A stretch of 64,000 bases of DNA from Solwaraspora sp. WMMD406 (GTDB taxonomy: Bacteria; Actinomycetota; Actinomycetes; Mycobacteriales; Micromonosporaceae). Of the stretch, positions 52,231 through 62,030 are shown piece after piece. Each line of letters starts with the position of its first letter. Positions within the stretch are counted from its first letter, which is position 1. The DNA lies in the NCBI RefSeq assembly GCF_029626025.1, contig NZ_JARUBF010000001.1, positions 3,224,001 to 3,288,000 of the forward strand, in the 5' to 3' direction. Made by a program: the position numbers and the translations under genes. Below the pieces are notes generated by a model. The model saw only the letters and a list, made by a program, of their open reading frames with translations. It did not search any database and was not told where the DNA came from.

Positions 52231-54651
52231 GTGGCTGATCGTTCCGACCCGCCGCGCCGGGATCCGCAGGGATCCCGGCGCGGCGGCTCCGACGTGCCGG
52301 GATCCAGCGCTCGCACGCCGCCGTCCGGCGCTCGCCGGGGTGGCGGCACCGACGGCGGGCGCGACGGCGCGGGGCGCAACGCCTCGGGACGTGACGCCGC
52401 AGGACTCGGCGGAATCGCGGACGCCCGGGCGTACACGCCTCGCGGGCGCACCGTCCGTGAGTCGGCCGAGCAGCGGCGGTCCGCGCGGACCGAACGCAGC
52501 CGCGATCCGTTCCGGCCGGCGCTGCAGGTGCTCGACGGCGGCCGGTCGGCGGCCGGTCCGACCATCGACCGGCCGACCCCGGGGCGGTCGGCGGACCGGT
52601 CCGATGCGGACCGACGCGGCACCGGCCAGGACCGGTCCGGGCGTTCCGGCGGTGTACGCGACGCCGATCCCCGGCCCGGCCGGTCGGGTTCGGGCGGCCG
52701 GTCCGATCGGTCCGATCGGATCGATCGGACCGATCGCTCTGGTCGCTCTGGTCGGTCCGCCGGAGGTCCTCGACGGGATCGGTCGGGCACCGGGGACCCG
52801 CGCGGTCGGTCCGGCTCCAGCGGACGGCGCCGGGCCACCGACACCGACACCGGTCGCGGCGCGGCGACCCGGCTCGCCCGGCCGCCGGCGCGCCGGCGAA
52901 AGGGCCTGCCCCGGCTGGCCGATCCCCGCCGCCGGTTGCGGCTGGGCACCTTTCTGACCCTGACCATGTTCGTGGTCATCGGGATCCGGCTGATCGTGTT
53001 GCAGGTCGCCGAGGCACCCGCGTACGCCGACGGCGGGGTCCGCGACCGGGTCAGCGCCCCGGTCGTCGTGCCCGCTCCCCGGGGCAGCATCTACGACCGC
53101 AACGAGGCCATCCTGGTGCACAGCGTCGCCGCGCGCTTCGTCTACAGCGACCCGGCCGACGTGGACGATCCCGACGACACGGCGCGCCAGCTTTCCCCGC
53201 TGCTCGGGATTCCTCGCTCGACGCTGCTGGAGCGGCTGGTGCCGCAGACCCGGCTGGACGGTCGACCCTCCCGCTTCGAATGGCTCGCCCGAGGCGTCGA
53301 CGTCGAGGTCGCCGAGCAGGTGATGGCGCTCGGACTGCCGGGCATCGGCGTCGACTACGACGAGCGCCGCGAGGTGCCCGGCAACGATCTGGCGGCCAAC
53401 CTGCTCGGATTCGTCGGCCAGGACATGAACGGCCTCGAAGGTATCGAGGCCCGCTACGACGAGATCCTGCGCGGCGTCAACGGACAACGCATCTCCGAGA
53501 CCGGCAACCGGGAACTCGAACTGGCCGAGATTCCTGGCGGCTACCGGCAGGAGACCGAGCCGCAGCCCGGCAGCTCCCTGGTGCTCACCATCGACCGCGA
53601 CCTGCAGTACGAGGTCCAGCGGATCCTCAGCGGAATGGTCGCGCAGCGCAACGGCTCGGTCGCCGCCGCCGTGGTGCTCGACGTCCGGACCGGGGAGGTG
53701 CTGGCGCAGGCCAGCCACCCCACCTACAACGCCGCCGACGCCTGGTCGAGCGATCCGACCGACCGGCAGGACATCGCCACCACCTTCACCGTCGAACCCG
53801 GCTCGGTGCACAAGCCGCTGGTGTTCGGCGCCGCGCTGGAGGAGGGGCTGATCGAGCCGGACAGCACCCTCGACCTGGGCCCGACCGTCCGCAAGGGTGA
53901 CACCACCTTCCGGGACACCCGACCGGTGCCGGCGGGTACACCGACCAGCCTGGCCGGGATGATGGCCTACTCGTCCAACGTCGGCACCATCGCGCTCGCC
54001 GACCTGCTCGGCCCGGAGCGGGTGTACGCGTACCAGGAGAAGTTCGGTCTCGGGGCGTCCACAGCGGTCGGCCTGCCGGGTGAGGCCAGCGGCCGGATCC
54101 TGCCGGTGGACGAGTGGAGCGCCTCGTCGCACGGATCGGTGCCGCTCGGGCACAGCGTCGACGCCACCGCGCTGCAGCTCGCCGCCGCCTACGGGGCCAT
54201 CGCCAACGACGGGGTCTACCTGCAGCCCCGGCTGATCCGGGAAGTGGTCGACGCCGACGGCGACCGGACCCCGACCGACGCGCCCACCACCCGGCGGGTA
54301 CTCAGCGAGGAGAACGCCGCCGCCCTGCGGACGATCATGGAGGCGGTCACCACGATTCCCGACGCCACCGGGACCGCCGCCGCGATCCCCGGCTACCGGG
54401 TCGCCGGCAAGACCGGCACCGGCCGGCGGATCGTCGACGGCCGCCCCGTGCCCGGCGAGGTCGCCTCGTTCATCGGCATGGCACCGGCCGACGATCCCCG
54501 GTACGTGATCGCGGTGATGGCACACACCCCCGGTGGCGGCGGCGGGGACGTGTCCGCGCCGGCGTTCCGCGACATGATGCGGTTCACCCTCCTGCACTAC
54601 CGGGTGCCGCCCACCGGCACCGATCCACCCGCGTTCGTGGTACACCCGTGA
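52231..54651 (+). CDS. ftsI: FtsI (PBP3), septal peptidoglycan transpeptidase
   Basis: An 806-aa class B penicillin-binding protein. The first 225 residues are a disordered Arg/Ser/Asp/Gly-rich cytoplasmic tail with a simple RSDRSDRIDRTDRSGRSGRS-type repeat, far longer than usual. One transmembrane helix lies about 238-257. The dimerisation domain contains APRGSIYDRNEAIL. The transpeptidase motifs are S525VHK528 (EPGSVHKPL), S581-S-N583 (AYSSNVGT) and KTGT at 727-730. Start GTG 52231, 6 nt after the ftsL stop. It cross-links septal peptidoglycan with FtsW. The cluster lacks a murD further on. Confidence 0.95.
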   Translation: MADRSDPPRRDPQGSRRGGSDVPGSSARTPPSGARRGGGTDGGRDGAGRNASGRDAAGLGGIADARAYTPRGRTVRESAEQRRSARTERSRDPFRPALQVLDGGRSAAGPTIDRPTPGRSADRSDADRRGTGQDRSGRSGGVRDADPRPGRSGSGGRSDRSDRIDRTDRSGRSGRSAGGPRRDRSGTGDPRGRSGSSGRRRATDTDTGRGAATRLARPPARRRKGLPRLADPRRRLRLGTFLTLTMFVVIGIRLIVLQVAEAPAYADGGVRDRVSAPVVVPAPRGSIYDRNEAILVHSVAARFVYSDPADVDDPDDTARQLSPLLGIPRSTLLERLVPQTRLDGRPSRFEWLARGVDVEVAEQVMALGLPGIGVDYDERREVPGNDLAANLLGFVGQDMNGLEGIEARYDEILRGVNGQRISETGNRELELAEIPGGYRQETEPQPGSSLVLTIDRDLQYEVQRILSGMVAQRNGSVAAAVVLDVRTGEVLAQASHPTYNAADAWSSDPTDRQDIATTFTVEPGSVHKPLVFGAALEEGLIEPDSTLDLGPTVRKGDTTFRDTRPVPAGTPTSLAGMMAYSSNVGTIALADLLGPERVYAYQEKFGLGASTAVGLPGEASGRILPVDEWSASSHGSVPLGHSVDATALQLAAAYGAIANDGVYLQPRLIREVVDADGDRTPTDAPTTRRVLSEENAAALRTIMEAVTTIPDATGTAAAIPGYRVAGKTGTGRRIVDGRPVPGEVASFIGMAPADDPRYVIAVMAHTPGGGGGDVSAPAFRDMMRFTLLHYRVPPTGTDPPAFVVHP

Positions 54652-54757
54652 CCACCGTGGGTGACCCGCTGCCGGCCGGACTCACCCGTACGGACGAAAC
54701 GACCCAGATTGCGGCGCTACCGGTACGCCGCTGCACAATGCTGGCCGCCGGACCGGG

Positions 54758-54763
54758 TAGGGT
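54758..54763 (+). promoter_or_regulatory. -10 box TAGGGT for leaderless murE mRNA
   Basis: TAGGGT ends 8 nt before GTG 54772, in the 120-bp gap after ftsI. No ribosome binding site precedes the GTG. This would be an internal promoter driving murE and the genes after it. Confidence 0.6.
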
Positions 54764-54771
54764 CTAGCGCC

Positions 54772-56304
54772 GTGCCCGGCAATCCGCGTCCTCGAACCAA
54801 CCGTCCGGTTCCACTCGCCGATCTCGCCGCGACGCTCGCGGTCGAGCCGCCGCCGGACGGCGGTGACACACCGCAGATCAGCGGGATCACCCACGCCAGC
54901 GGCGAGGTCCGACCGGGTGACCTGTACGCGGCGTTGCCCGGCGCCCGCCGGCACGGTGCCGAGTTCGTCGCGGCCGCCGCCGAGCAGGGAGCGGTCGCCG
55001 TACTGACCGACCCGGCCGGCGCGCCCGCGGCGGCGCGGGCCGGACTGCCCGCCCTGGTGGTGCCCGATCCCCGGGCCGTCCTCGGCCCGCTCGCCGCACG
55101 CGTCTACGGCGAGCCCTCCCGCCAGCTGGCCATGATCGGGTTGACCGGCACCGCCGGGAAGACCTCGACCGCGTACCTGGTCGAGTCGGGGTTGTGGGCG
55201 GCCGGCCAGGTCACCGGGCTGATCGGCACGGTCGAGACCCGGCTCGGCGACCTGGTCGTCACCAGTGCCCGGACCACGCCGGAGGCGACGGACCTGCACG
55301 CCATGCTGGCGGTCGCCCGGGAGCGCGGGGTGCACGGTGTCGTGATGGAGGTGTCCAGCCACGCACTCGCCCTGGACCGGGTGGGCGGGGTGCGGTTCGC
55401 GGTCGGCGGCTACACCAACTTCGGCTCCGACCATCTGGACTTCCACCGTGATCCGGCGGACTACTTCGCCGCCAAGGCACGGCTGTTCGACGGCCGGTGT
55501 GCGGTGGAGATCCTCAACTTCGACGATCCGGCCCTGGACCCACTGCGCCGGCCCACCACGATCACCTACTCGGCGGCCGGAAACGCGGCCGCGACCTGGC
55601 GGGCCACCGCGATCAGCGACGACGGCTACCAGCAGCACTTCATCGTGCTCGGCCCGGACGGCATCTCGATCGAGGCCGGCGTCGGCCTGCCCGGCCGGCA
55701 CAACGTGGCCAACGCGCTGCTGGCGATCGCGACGCTGGTGGCGGTCGGCGTCGATCCGACGACGGCCGCCGCCGGTGTGGCCGCCTGCCCGGGAGTGCCC
55801 GGCCGGCTGGAACGGGTCGACGCACCCGGCCCCGTACTCGGGGTCGTCGACTACGCCCACAAACCGGACGCGATCGTCGCCGCGCTGGCCGCCCTGCGTG
55901 GTCTCAGCGGTGCCCGCCGAGGCCGGCTGATCTGCCTGATCGGCGCCGGCGGGGACCGGGACCGGGGCAAACGTCCGACGATGGGAGCGGCCGCCGCCCG
56001 AGGCGCCGATCTCGTCATCGTCACCGACGACAATCCGCGTTCGGAGGACCCGGCGGCGATCCGGGCCGAGGTCCGGCGCGGGGCCGACCAGGTGCCGGGG
56101 GTGAGCGTGGTGGAGATCGCCGGACGGCGGGCCGCGATCGACGAGGCGGTTCGCCTCGCCGACGCCGGCGATGTGATCGCGGTCCTCGGCAAGGGCCACG
56201 AGCAGGGCCAGGAGATCGACGGTGCGACCCAGCCGTTCGACGACCGTACCGAGTTGACCGAGGCGTTGGCCGCCCGGTTCGCCGCCTTGGCGGGTCGCTC
56301 GTGA
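54772..56304 (+). CDS. murE: MurE, UDP-MurNAc-L-Ala-D-Glu:meso-DAP ligase
   Basis: A 510-aa cytoplasmic Mur ligase that adds the third residue of the stem peptide. The P-loop is GLTGTAGKTSTAYL, with Ala in place of the usual Asn. VMEVSSHALALDRV and GYTNFGSDHLDFH are conserved MurE blocks. DNPR at residues 420-423 (VTDDNPRSEDP) is the signature for meso-diaminopimelate, against DD(P)N for Lys. GKGHEQGQEI lies near the end. Start GTG 54772 (leaderless); an upstream in-frame extension to 54661 overlaps no coding evidence. It overlaps murF by GTGA. Confidence 0.96.
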   Translation: MPGNPRPRTNRPVPLADLAATLAVEPPPDGGDTPQISGITHASGEVRPGDLYAALPGARRHGAEFVAAAAEQGAVAVLTDPAGAPAAARAGLPALVVPDPRAVLGPLAARVYGEPSRQLAMIGLTGTAGKTSTAYLVESGLWAAGQVTGLIGTVETRLGDLVVTSARTTPEATDLHAMLAVARERGVHGVVMEVSSHALALDRVGGVRFAVGGYTNFGSDHLDFHRDPADYFAAKARLFDGRCAVEILNFDDPALDPLRRPTTITYSAAGNAAATWRATAISDDGYQQHFIVLGPDGISIEAGVGLPGRHNVANALLAIATLVAVGVDPTTAAAGVAACPGVPGRLERVDAPGPVLGVVDYAHKPDAIVAALAALRGLSGARRGRLICLIGAGGDRDRGKRPTMGAAAARGADLVIVTDDNPRSEDPAAIRAEVRRGADQVPGVSVVEIAGRRAAIDEAVRLADAGDVIAVLGKGHEQGQEIDGATQPFDDRTELTEALAARFAALAGRS

Positions 56305-57782
56305 TCCCGCTGACGCTGGCCGAGGTGGCCGAGGCGACCGGCGGGCGGCTGCTCGACGCGGATCCGTCGGCGCGGGTGACCGGCGGCGTCGAGTTCGACT
56401 CCCGCAAGATCGGACCGGGTGGGCTCTTCGTGGCGTTCCCCGGCGCCCAGGTCGACGGCCACGACTACGCGCAGGCGGCGATCGAGGCCGGGGCGGTCGC
56501 GGTGCTGGGCACCCGTCCGGTACGCCGTGGCGACGCGCCGGCACCCACCGCTGACGACGCGACCGGAGTCGGCCCGGCCGGGCTGCCGATGATCGTGGTG
56601 TCCGACGCGCTCACCGCGCTGGCCCGGCTCGCCCGTACGGTGTTGGACCGGCTGCCCGACCTGACCGTGATCGGCCTGACCGGCTCGTCCGGCAAAACCA
56701 CGACCAAGGACCTGATCGCGCAGCTCACGGCCCGGCTGGGCCCGACCGTCGCGCCGGCCGGCTCGTTCAACAACGAGCTCGGTCACCCGTACACCGTGCT
56801 GCGGGCCGACGCCGACACCCGGTTTCTGGTGCTGGAGATGGGCGCTCGCGGCATCGGCCACATCCGGCACCTCTGCGAGGTGGCTCCGCCACGGATCGGG
56901 CTGGTGATCAACGTAGGGGTGGCGCACATCGGGGAATTCGGCTCGGTCGAGGCGATCGCCACCGCCAAGGGCGAGCTGGTCGAGGCGTTGCCGGCCGACG
57001 GCGTCGCGGTGCTCAACGCCGACGATCCACGGGTACGGGCGATGGCCGACCGGACCCGGGCCCGAGTGGTGCTGGCCGGTGAACATCCGCAGGCGTCGGT
57101 CCGGGCCGAACAGGTCGCCGTCGACGTACGCGGCCGGGCGACGTACCAGTTGGTGACGCCGCACGGCCGGGCCCCGGTCCAGCTCGCTGTCACCGGACGG
57201 CACCAGGTCGGCAACAGTCTGCTGGCGGCGGCGGTGGCGAGCGAGCTCGGTCTCACCGACCCGGTCGAGCTGGCGACCGCGCTCGGCCAGCTGGGGCTGG
57301 TGTCGACCCGTCGGATGGACGTCTTCGACCGGCCGGACGGCGTCACCGTGATCGACGATTCCTACAATGCCAATCCGGCGTCCACGGCGGCGGCGCTGCG
57401 ATCGTTGGCCGATCTCGGTACGGGACGGCGTACCTTCGCGGTCCTCGGCTATCTCGCCGAGCTCGGCGACTTCGAGGAAGAGGGTCACGCCGAGGTCGGT
57501 CGGCTCGCCGCCGAACTCGGCGTGCACCGGCTGCTGGTGGTAGGTGAATCAGCCGCGCCGATCCATCGTGCGGCGGCGGCGACAGCGACGTGGGAAGGGG
57601 AATCGGTGCTGGTCACCGACCAACAGGCGGCGATCGAACTGCTGCGGCGGGAGTTGACCGACGGCGACGTGGTGCTGGTGAAGGGATCCCGCTACCGGAC
57701 CTGGGACGTCGCGGACGCGCTGCGTGACGGTACGGCGGTCGGGCCAGCTGCCGGTGCCGGTGCCGGGGAGGCGACGGCGTGA
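56301..57782 (+). CDS. murF: MurF, UDP-MurNAc-tripeptide:D-Ala-D-Ala ligase
   Basis: A 493-aa Mur ligase that completes the UDP-MurNAc-pentapeptide. It has the N-terminal [20 protein letters not shown], the P-loop [40 protein letters not shown], and [20 protein letters not shown]. The C-terminal domain has [16 protein letters not shown]. Start GTG 56301 shares GTGA with the murE stop; the stop shares GTGA with mraY. The last residues are an Ala/Gly-rich tail. Confidence 0.96.
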   Translation: MIPLTLAEVAEATGGRLLDADPSARVTGGVEFDSRKIGPGGLFVAFPGAQVDGHDYAQAAIEAGAVAVLGTRPVRRGDAPAPTADDATGVGPAGLPMIVVSDALTALARLARTVLDRLPDLTVIGLTGSSGKTTTKDLIAQLTARLGPTVAPAGSFNNELGHPYTVLRADADTRFLVLEMGARGIGHIRHLCEVAPPRIGLVINVGVAHIGEFGSVEAIATAKGELVEALPADGVAVLNADDPRVRAMADRTRARVVLAGEHPQASVRAEQVAVDVRGRATYQLVTPHGRAPVQLAVTGRHQVGNSLLAAAVASELGLTDPVELATALGQLGLVSTRRMDVFDRPDGVTVIDDSYNANPASTAAALRSLADLGTGRRTFAVLGYLAELGDFEEEGHAEVGRLAAELGVHRLLVVGESAAPIHRAAAATATWEGESVLVTDQQAAIELLRRELTDGDVVLVKGSRYRTWDVADALRDGTAVGPAAGAGAGEATA

Positions 57783-58903
57783 GGGCGGTCATCGTCGCCG
57801 CGGCGGTAGCCTTCCTGGTGTCGCTGTTCGGCACCCCGGTGGCGATCAAGGTGTTCACCCGGCTCAAGGCCGGCCAGCCGATCCGGGCCGAGGGCCCGGT
57901 GATGCACCAGGGCAAGAAGGGCACTCCGACGATGGGCGGGGTGGTGTTCATCGTCGCCACCGTCATCGCCTACGTCGCCGGGCACCTCGCCCTCACCACG
58001 CTGCCGGAGCAGCAGATCGCTCAGATCGGCCCGACCATCACCGCCTTGGTCCTGTTGGGCCTGCTGGTCTTTTCCGGCGCGGTCGGCTTCCTCGACGACT
58101 TCCTCAAGGTCCGCAAGCGCAACAGCGCCGGTCTGAACAAGCGTGGCAAGTTGTTGGGCCAGATCCTGGTCGGCGCGGTCTTCGGGATCATCGCCCTCTA
58201 CTTCCCGTCGACCATGACCGATGCCAGTGGTGGTCCGACCAACGTGGAGACCGTCGGCAGCACCACCCTGTCGTTCATCCGTGACATCGACGCGCTCGAC
58301 GTGGGTAAGGCCGTGTCGGTGGTCATCTTCATCCTGGTCGTGATGGCCACCACCAATGGGGTCAACCTCACCGACGGACTCGACGGTCTGGCCACCGGGG
58401 CGTCGGTGATGGTGCTGGGCGCGTACGCGTTGATCGCGTTCTGGCAGTACCGGCACTGGTGCGCCGACCCCAACTACACCGCTGAATACTGCTACCAGGT
58501 GCGCGACCCGCTGGAGATCGCGCTGATCGCAGGTGCCGCGGCCGGCGCGTGCGTCGGCTTTCTGTGGTGGAACACCTCACCGGCGCGCATCTTCATGGGT
58601 GACACCGGGGCGCTGGGGCTCGGCGGGCTGATCGCAGGGATGGCGATGGCCACCCGGACGATGCTGCTGTTGCTGATCATCGGCGGGCTGTTCGTGATCA
58701 TCACCATGTCGGTGGTGATTCAGATCATTTCGTTCCGGACCACCGGCAAACGGGTCTTCCGGATGTCCCCGCTGCAGCACCACTTCGAGCTCGCCGGGTG
58801 GAGCGAGGTCAACATCGTGGTCCGGTTCTGGATCATCGCCGGCATCGGCGTGGCGATCGGGCTCGGACTGTTCTACAGCGAGTTCCTCGCGGTGATGGGC
58901 TGA
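57779..58903 (+). CDS. mraY: MraY, phospho-MurNAc-pentapeptide translocase
   Basis: A 374-aa polytopic membrane enzyme that forms lipid I on undecaprenyl phosphate. Conserved elements are [33 protein letters not shown] (catalytic DD), [27 protein letters not shown] and [12 protein letters not shown]. About ten transmembrane helices. Residues 235-255 hold an extra extracellular loop with two Cys ([14 protein letters not shown]). Start GTG 57779 overlaps murF (GTGA). In most clusters murD follows; here ftsW does. Confidence 0.97.
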   Translation: MRAVIVAAAVAFLVSLFGTPVAIKVFTRLKAGQPIRAEGPVMHQGKKGTPTMGGVVFIVATVIAYVAGHLALTTLPEQQIAQIGPTITALVLLGLLVFSGAVGFLDDFLKVRKRNSAGLNKRGKLLGQILVGAVFGIIALYFPSTMTDASGGPTNVETVGSTTLSFIRDIDALDVGKAVSVVIFILVVMATTNGVNLTDGLDGLATGASVMVLGAYALIAFWQYRHWCADPNYTAEYCYQVRDPLEIALIAGAAAGACVGFLWWNTSPARIFMGDTGALGLGGLIAGMAMATRTMLLLLIIGGLFVIITMSVVIQIISFRTTGKRVFRMSPLQHHFELAGWSEVNIVVRFWIIAGIGVAIGLGLFYSEFLAVMG

Positions 58904-59066
58904 TCGACCGCTCAGGCTGGCCGACTGCTCGGGGGACCGACCGCACAGGGTGGTCGTCGCGTCGCTGACCCGGCGACCGCCCGACACGCCGGTGCCGCGG
59001 ATTGCCCGCCGGACGACCGGGCAGCGCCGATGATGGGGCGACGACCCAGGACTGGAGGCCGCCCGG
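58904..59066 (+). other. Gap between mraY and ftsW where murD is expected
   Basis: 163 bp with no open frame of meaningful length and no Mur-ligase motif. It ends in the ftsW ribosome binding site (actggagg). No remnant of murD was recognised. Confidence 0.8.
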
Positions 59067-60755
59067 ATGAGCGCTGACCAGCCTCGCCCGCCGGTGGCCG
59101 GGCGTTCCGGTCCGGATGCCGGGCAGCGACCGCCCGGCAAGCCCGTACCCGGCAAGCCCGTACCCGGTAAAGCCGTCTCCGGTGAGCCCCAAGCCGGTGA
59201 CGGCGCGCTGCCCGGTTGGCTCGACGTGGTCGGCGGCGTCGCCGCGCTCCGTGGCCTGCTGGCCCGCCCACTCGCCTCCTACTACCTGTTGATCTTCAGT
59301 AGCGGGCTGTTGCTGATGATCGGCCTGACCATGGTCTTCTCCGCGACCAGCGTCAAGGCGTACATCACCGAGGGCAGCGCGTTCAGCGTGCTCAGCCGCC
59401 AGGCCACCTTCGCGGTGATCGGTCTGATCGCGTTCTGGATCTGCCAGCGGCTGCCCGGTCGGACCTTCCGCGCGCTCGGCGTCGTGGTGCTCGGCACCGC
59501 CGTCGCCCTGCTGCTGCTACTCAACGGGCTGCTCCTGCTCGCTTCGCTGGCGGGCTGGCCGGCGGCCCGGATCGGCCCGATCGAAGCGGACCTGCTCTGG
59601 CTCTACCTCGGCTCGTTCCAGTTGCAGCCGTCGGAGCTCGCCAAGCTGGGACTGGTGCTCTGGGGTGCCGACGTGATCGCCCGCAAGGGGGCCGAGCTCG
59701 GCCAGTGGCGGGAACTGGCCATCCCGTTGTTCCCCGCCGTCGGCCTGCTCTTCCTGCTGGTCGGCTACAACGACCTGGGCACGATGCTGTGCATCCTGGC
59801 GCTGGTCGTCGGCCTGCTCTGGGCCGCCGGTGTTCCCATGCGGATCTTCGCCACGCTCGGCGCGGTCGGCCTGGTCGGCATCGGGCTGCTGATCGCCGCC
59901 GCGTGGCAAGGGGCGGGATCGGGCACCCAGGACGCACCCAACTACCGGCTGAACCGGCTGACGTCGTTCTTCACCCCGCCTGACCAGTGTCACGTCGACG
60001 ACTGCTACCAGGCGCTGCAGGCCCGGTACGCGATCGCCAACGGCGGCTGGTTCGGCGAAGGGCTGGGCTCCAGCCGACTGAAGTGGCTCTATCTGCCGCA
60101 GGCCGAGGACGACTTCATCTTCGCGATCGTCGCCGAGGAGCTGGGCGTGGTCGGCTGCGCCGTGGTGCTCGCCCTGTTCGCGGTGCTGGCGTACACCGGG
60201 TTGCGGATCGCCCGCCGGGTCGACGATCCGTTCCGTCGGTTGGCCGCCGCGGCCGCGACCACCTGGCTGACCAGCCAGGCGGTGATCAACATCGGTGGGG
60301 TGGTCGGGCTGCTGCCGATCACCGGCATCCCGCTGCCGTTCATCTCCGCCGGCGGTAGCGCGCTGGTGGTGACCCTGGCCGCGATCGGGATGCTGGCGTC
60401 GTTCGCCCGAGCGGAGCCCGACGCGGCCCGGGCGCTCAATGCCCGCCCGCCGGCGCGCTGGGTACGGCTACTCTGGGCCCCGTTGCCGCCTTTACCGCGC
60501 CGACGGCATCCGGCCAAGCCCCGGATGACCGGCGGTGACCCACGCCGTGGCACCCCGCCGGGCCGGACCGGCACCCCGCCGGGCCGGGTCGGCACCCAGG
60601 CGGGCCGGACCGGCACCCAGGCGGGCCGGACCGGACGGTCGGCGAATCCGGCCGGATCCGCGTACTCGGGTGGTGGGTCGAGGTCGGGTGGTTCGGGGTC
60701 GAGGTCGGGTGGTTCGACGACGCCCCGCGCGCCGCGCCGGCGCGATGGGCGTTAA
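59067..60755 (+). CDS. ftsW: FtsW, septal SEDS peptidoglycan glycosyltransferase
   Basis: A 562-aa SEDS-family polymerase with about ten transmembrane helices (residues 75-450) that makes septal glycan strands with FtsI. Conserved blocks are FQLQPSELAKLGLVLW, YNDLGTMLCILALVVG, YQALQARYAIANGGWFGEGL, LPQAEDDFIFAIVAEELG (the catalytic Asp region) and GLLPITGIPLPFISAGG. The N-terminal 60 residues carry a triplicated PGKPV unit. The C-terminal 110 residues are a Pro/Gly/Arg tail with four 21-bp repeats and a Gly/Ser-Arg repeat. ATG 59067 follows ctggagg. Confidence 0.95.
   Translation: MSADQPRPPVAGRSGPDAGQRPPGKPVPGKPVPGKAVSGEPQAGDGALPGWLDVVGGVAALRGLLARPLASYYLLIFSSGLLLMIGLTMVFSATSVKAYITEGSAFSVLSRQATFAVIGLIAFWICQRLPGRTFRALGVVVLGTAVALLLLLNGLLLLASLAGWPAARIGPIEADLLWLYLGSFQLQPSELAKLGLVLWGADVIARKGAELGQWRELAIPLFPAVGLLFLLVGYNDLGTMLCILALVVGLLWAAGVPMRIFATLGAVGLVGIGLLIAAAWQGAGSGTQDAPNYRLNRLTSFFTPPDQCHVDDCYQALQARYAIANGGWFGEGLGSSRLKWLYLPQAEDDFIFAIVAEELGVVGCAVVLALFAVLAYTGLRIARRVDDPFRRLAAAAATTWLTSQAVINIGGVVGLLPITGIPLPFISAGGSALVVTLAAIGMLASFARAEPDAARALNARPPARWVRLLWAPLPPLPRRRHPAKPRMTGGDPRRGTPPGRTGTPPGRVGTQAGRTGTQAGRTGRSANPAGSAYSGGGSRSGGSGSRSGGSTTPRAPRRRDGR
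60552..60635 (+). repeat. Four in-frame 21-bp repeats in the ftsW tail
   Basis: Units at 60552, 60573, 60594 and 60615 encode PPGRTGT or QAGRTGT heptads. Units 3 and 4 are nearly identical, and units 1 and 2 differ from each other at two or three bases. A second short repeat encoding SRSGGSG follows at 60676-60719. Confidence 0.85.
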
Positions 60756-60838
60756 CGTACCTCCGCGCGGACGCGACGCCTCGGCCGGCGCCGACGGTAT
60801 CCAGGGTGCGGGGCATCGATCCCCGGCGTCCGCCGAGT

Positions 60839-60893
60839 CGAGCGAGAGCCGAGCGAGAGCCGAGCGATAGTCGAGCGATAGTCGAGCGAGAGG
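60839..60893 (+). repeat. Five 11-bp tandem repeats leading into the murG ribosome binding site
   Basis: The unit cgagcgagagc or cgagcgatagt is repeated five times (60839, 60850, 60861, 60872, 60883) without gaps. The last copy forms part of the gagaggag Shine-Dalgarno sequence of murG. The period is close to one DNA helical turn. Confidence 0.9.
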
Positions 60894-60901
60894 AGATGCT
60901 G

Positions 60902-62008
60902 ATGGGTCCGCTGCGGTCGGTGGTGCTGGCAGGCGGAGGGACCGGTGGGCACATCTACCCGCTGTTGGCCTTCGCCGACTGCCTGCGCCGGCACGACGCG
61001 AGCGTCCGGATCACCTGCCTCGGCACCCCGAAGGGCCTGGAAAACGAGCTGATTCCACCGCAGGGCTACGATCTGCGGCTGATCCCCGCACATCAGCTGC
61101 CGCGGTCGGTCAACATGAATCTCGTGCGAACCCCGGACCGGATGTTCAAGGCCGCCCGCGCGGCGGGCAAGGTGCTCGACGAGGTGCGGGCCGACGTCGT
61201 GGTGGGTTTCGGCGGGTACGTGTCGGTTCCCGCCTATCTGGCGGCGTGGCGCCGGGAGTTGCCAATCGTGGTACACGAGGTGAACGTGCCGCCCGGGGTG
61301 GCCAACCGGATGGGAATGAAGTTCACCAAGCACGTCGCGGTGGGGTTCCCGCACCAGCCGGCCCAGGCCGAGTCGCTGCGCGACGCGCGGGTGGTCGGAG
61401 TACCGCTGCGCCGGTCGATCGCCGGGTTGAACCGGGCGGCGGCCCGGGACGCGGCCCGCGCCCACTTCGGGCTGCGGCCGGATCTTCCGACGATCTTCGT
61501 CTCCGGCGGTTCGCAGGGTGCCCGGTCGATCAACCTGGCCGTGTCGGGCGCGGCCAAGGAACTGGCCCGGGCCGGGGTGCAGGTCCTGCACGCCATCGGC
61601 GCCCGCAACGAGCCGGTGTCGGTGCCCAACGACCTGCCGGTGCCGTACGTGACGCTGCCGTACCTGTCCGAGATGGAACTGGGCTACGCCGCCGCCGATC
61701 TGATGGTCTGTCGGGGCGGCGCGATGACCTGTGCCGAGGTGGCCGCGATCGGGCTGCCGGCGGTCTACGTGCCGTACCCGCACAGTAACCAGGAGCAGAA
61801 ACGCAACGCGTTGCCCGTCGTCGAGGCCGGCGGCGGCCTGCTGGTCGACGACGCCGAGCTCACTCCGGCGTGGATCGAGCAGGTCGTCGTCCCCCTGGCG
61901 CGGGACCCGCGGCGGCTGGCCGCGATGGGCGCGGCGGCCTCGGCGTACGGTCGTCGGGACGGTGACGAGGCGCTGCTCGACTTCGTCTACGAGGCGGTGT
62001 CCCGATGA
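60902..62008 (+). CDS. murG: MurG, lipid II-forming GlcNAc transferase
   Basis: A 368-aa GT28 enzyme that adds GlcNAc to lipid I at the inner membrane face. The N-terminal GGGTGGHIYPLLAFAD loop, VVGFGGYVSVPAYLAAW, HEVNVPPGVANRM, the second loop GGSQGARSIN and the sugar-nucleotide site CRGGAMTCAEVAAIGLPAV with PYPHSNQEQKRNA are all present. ATG 60902 is 6 nt after aggag; ATG 60896 touches it and is less likely. A repeat array precedes it. The gap to murC is 22 bp. Confidence 0.96.
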   Translation: MGPLRSVVLAGGGTGGHIYPLLAFADCLRRHDASVRITCLGTPKGLENELIPPQGYDLRLIPAHQLPRSVNMNLVRTPDRMFKAARAAGKVLDEVRADVVVGFGGYVSVPAYLAAWRRELPIVVHEVNVPPGVANRMGMKFTKHVAVGFPHQPAQAESLRDARVVGVPLRRSIAGLNRAAARDAARAHFGLRPDLPTIFVSGGSQGARSINLAVSGAAKELARAGVQVLHAIGARNEPVSVPNDLPVPYVTLPYLSEMELGYAAADLMVCRGGAMTCAEVAAIGLPAVYVPYPHSNQEQKRNALPVVEAGGGLLVDDAELTPAWIEQVVVPLARDPRRLAAMGAAASAYGRRDGDEALLDFVYEAVSR

Positions 62009-62030
62009 CCCGCGACGGGAAGGTGACCAA

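Noticed and set aside
60896-60901. ATG 60896 as the murG start
   Set aside because: It directly touches the aggag sequence, leaving no spacing; ATG 60902 has a 6-nt spacer.
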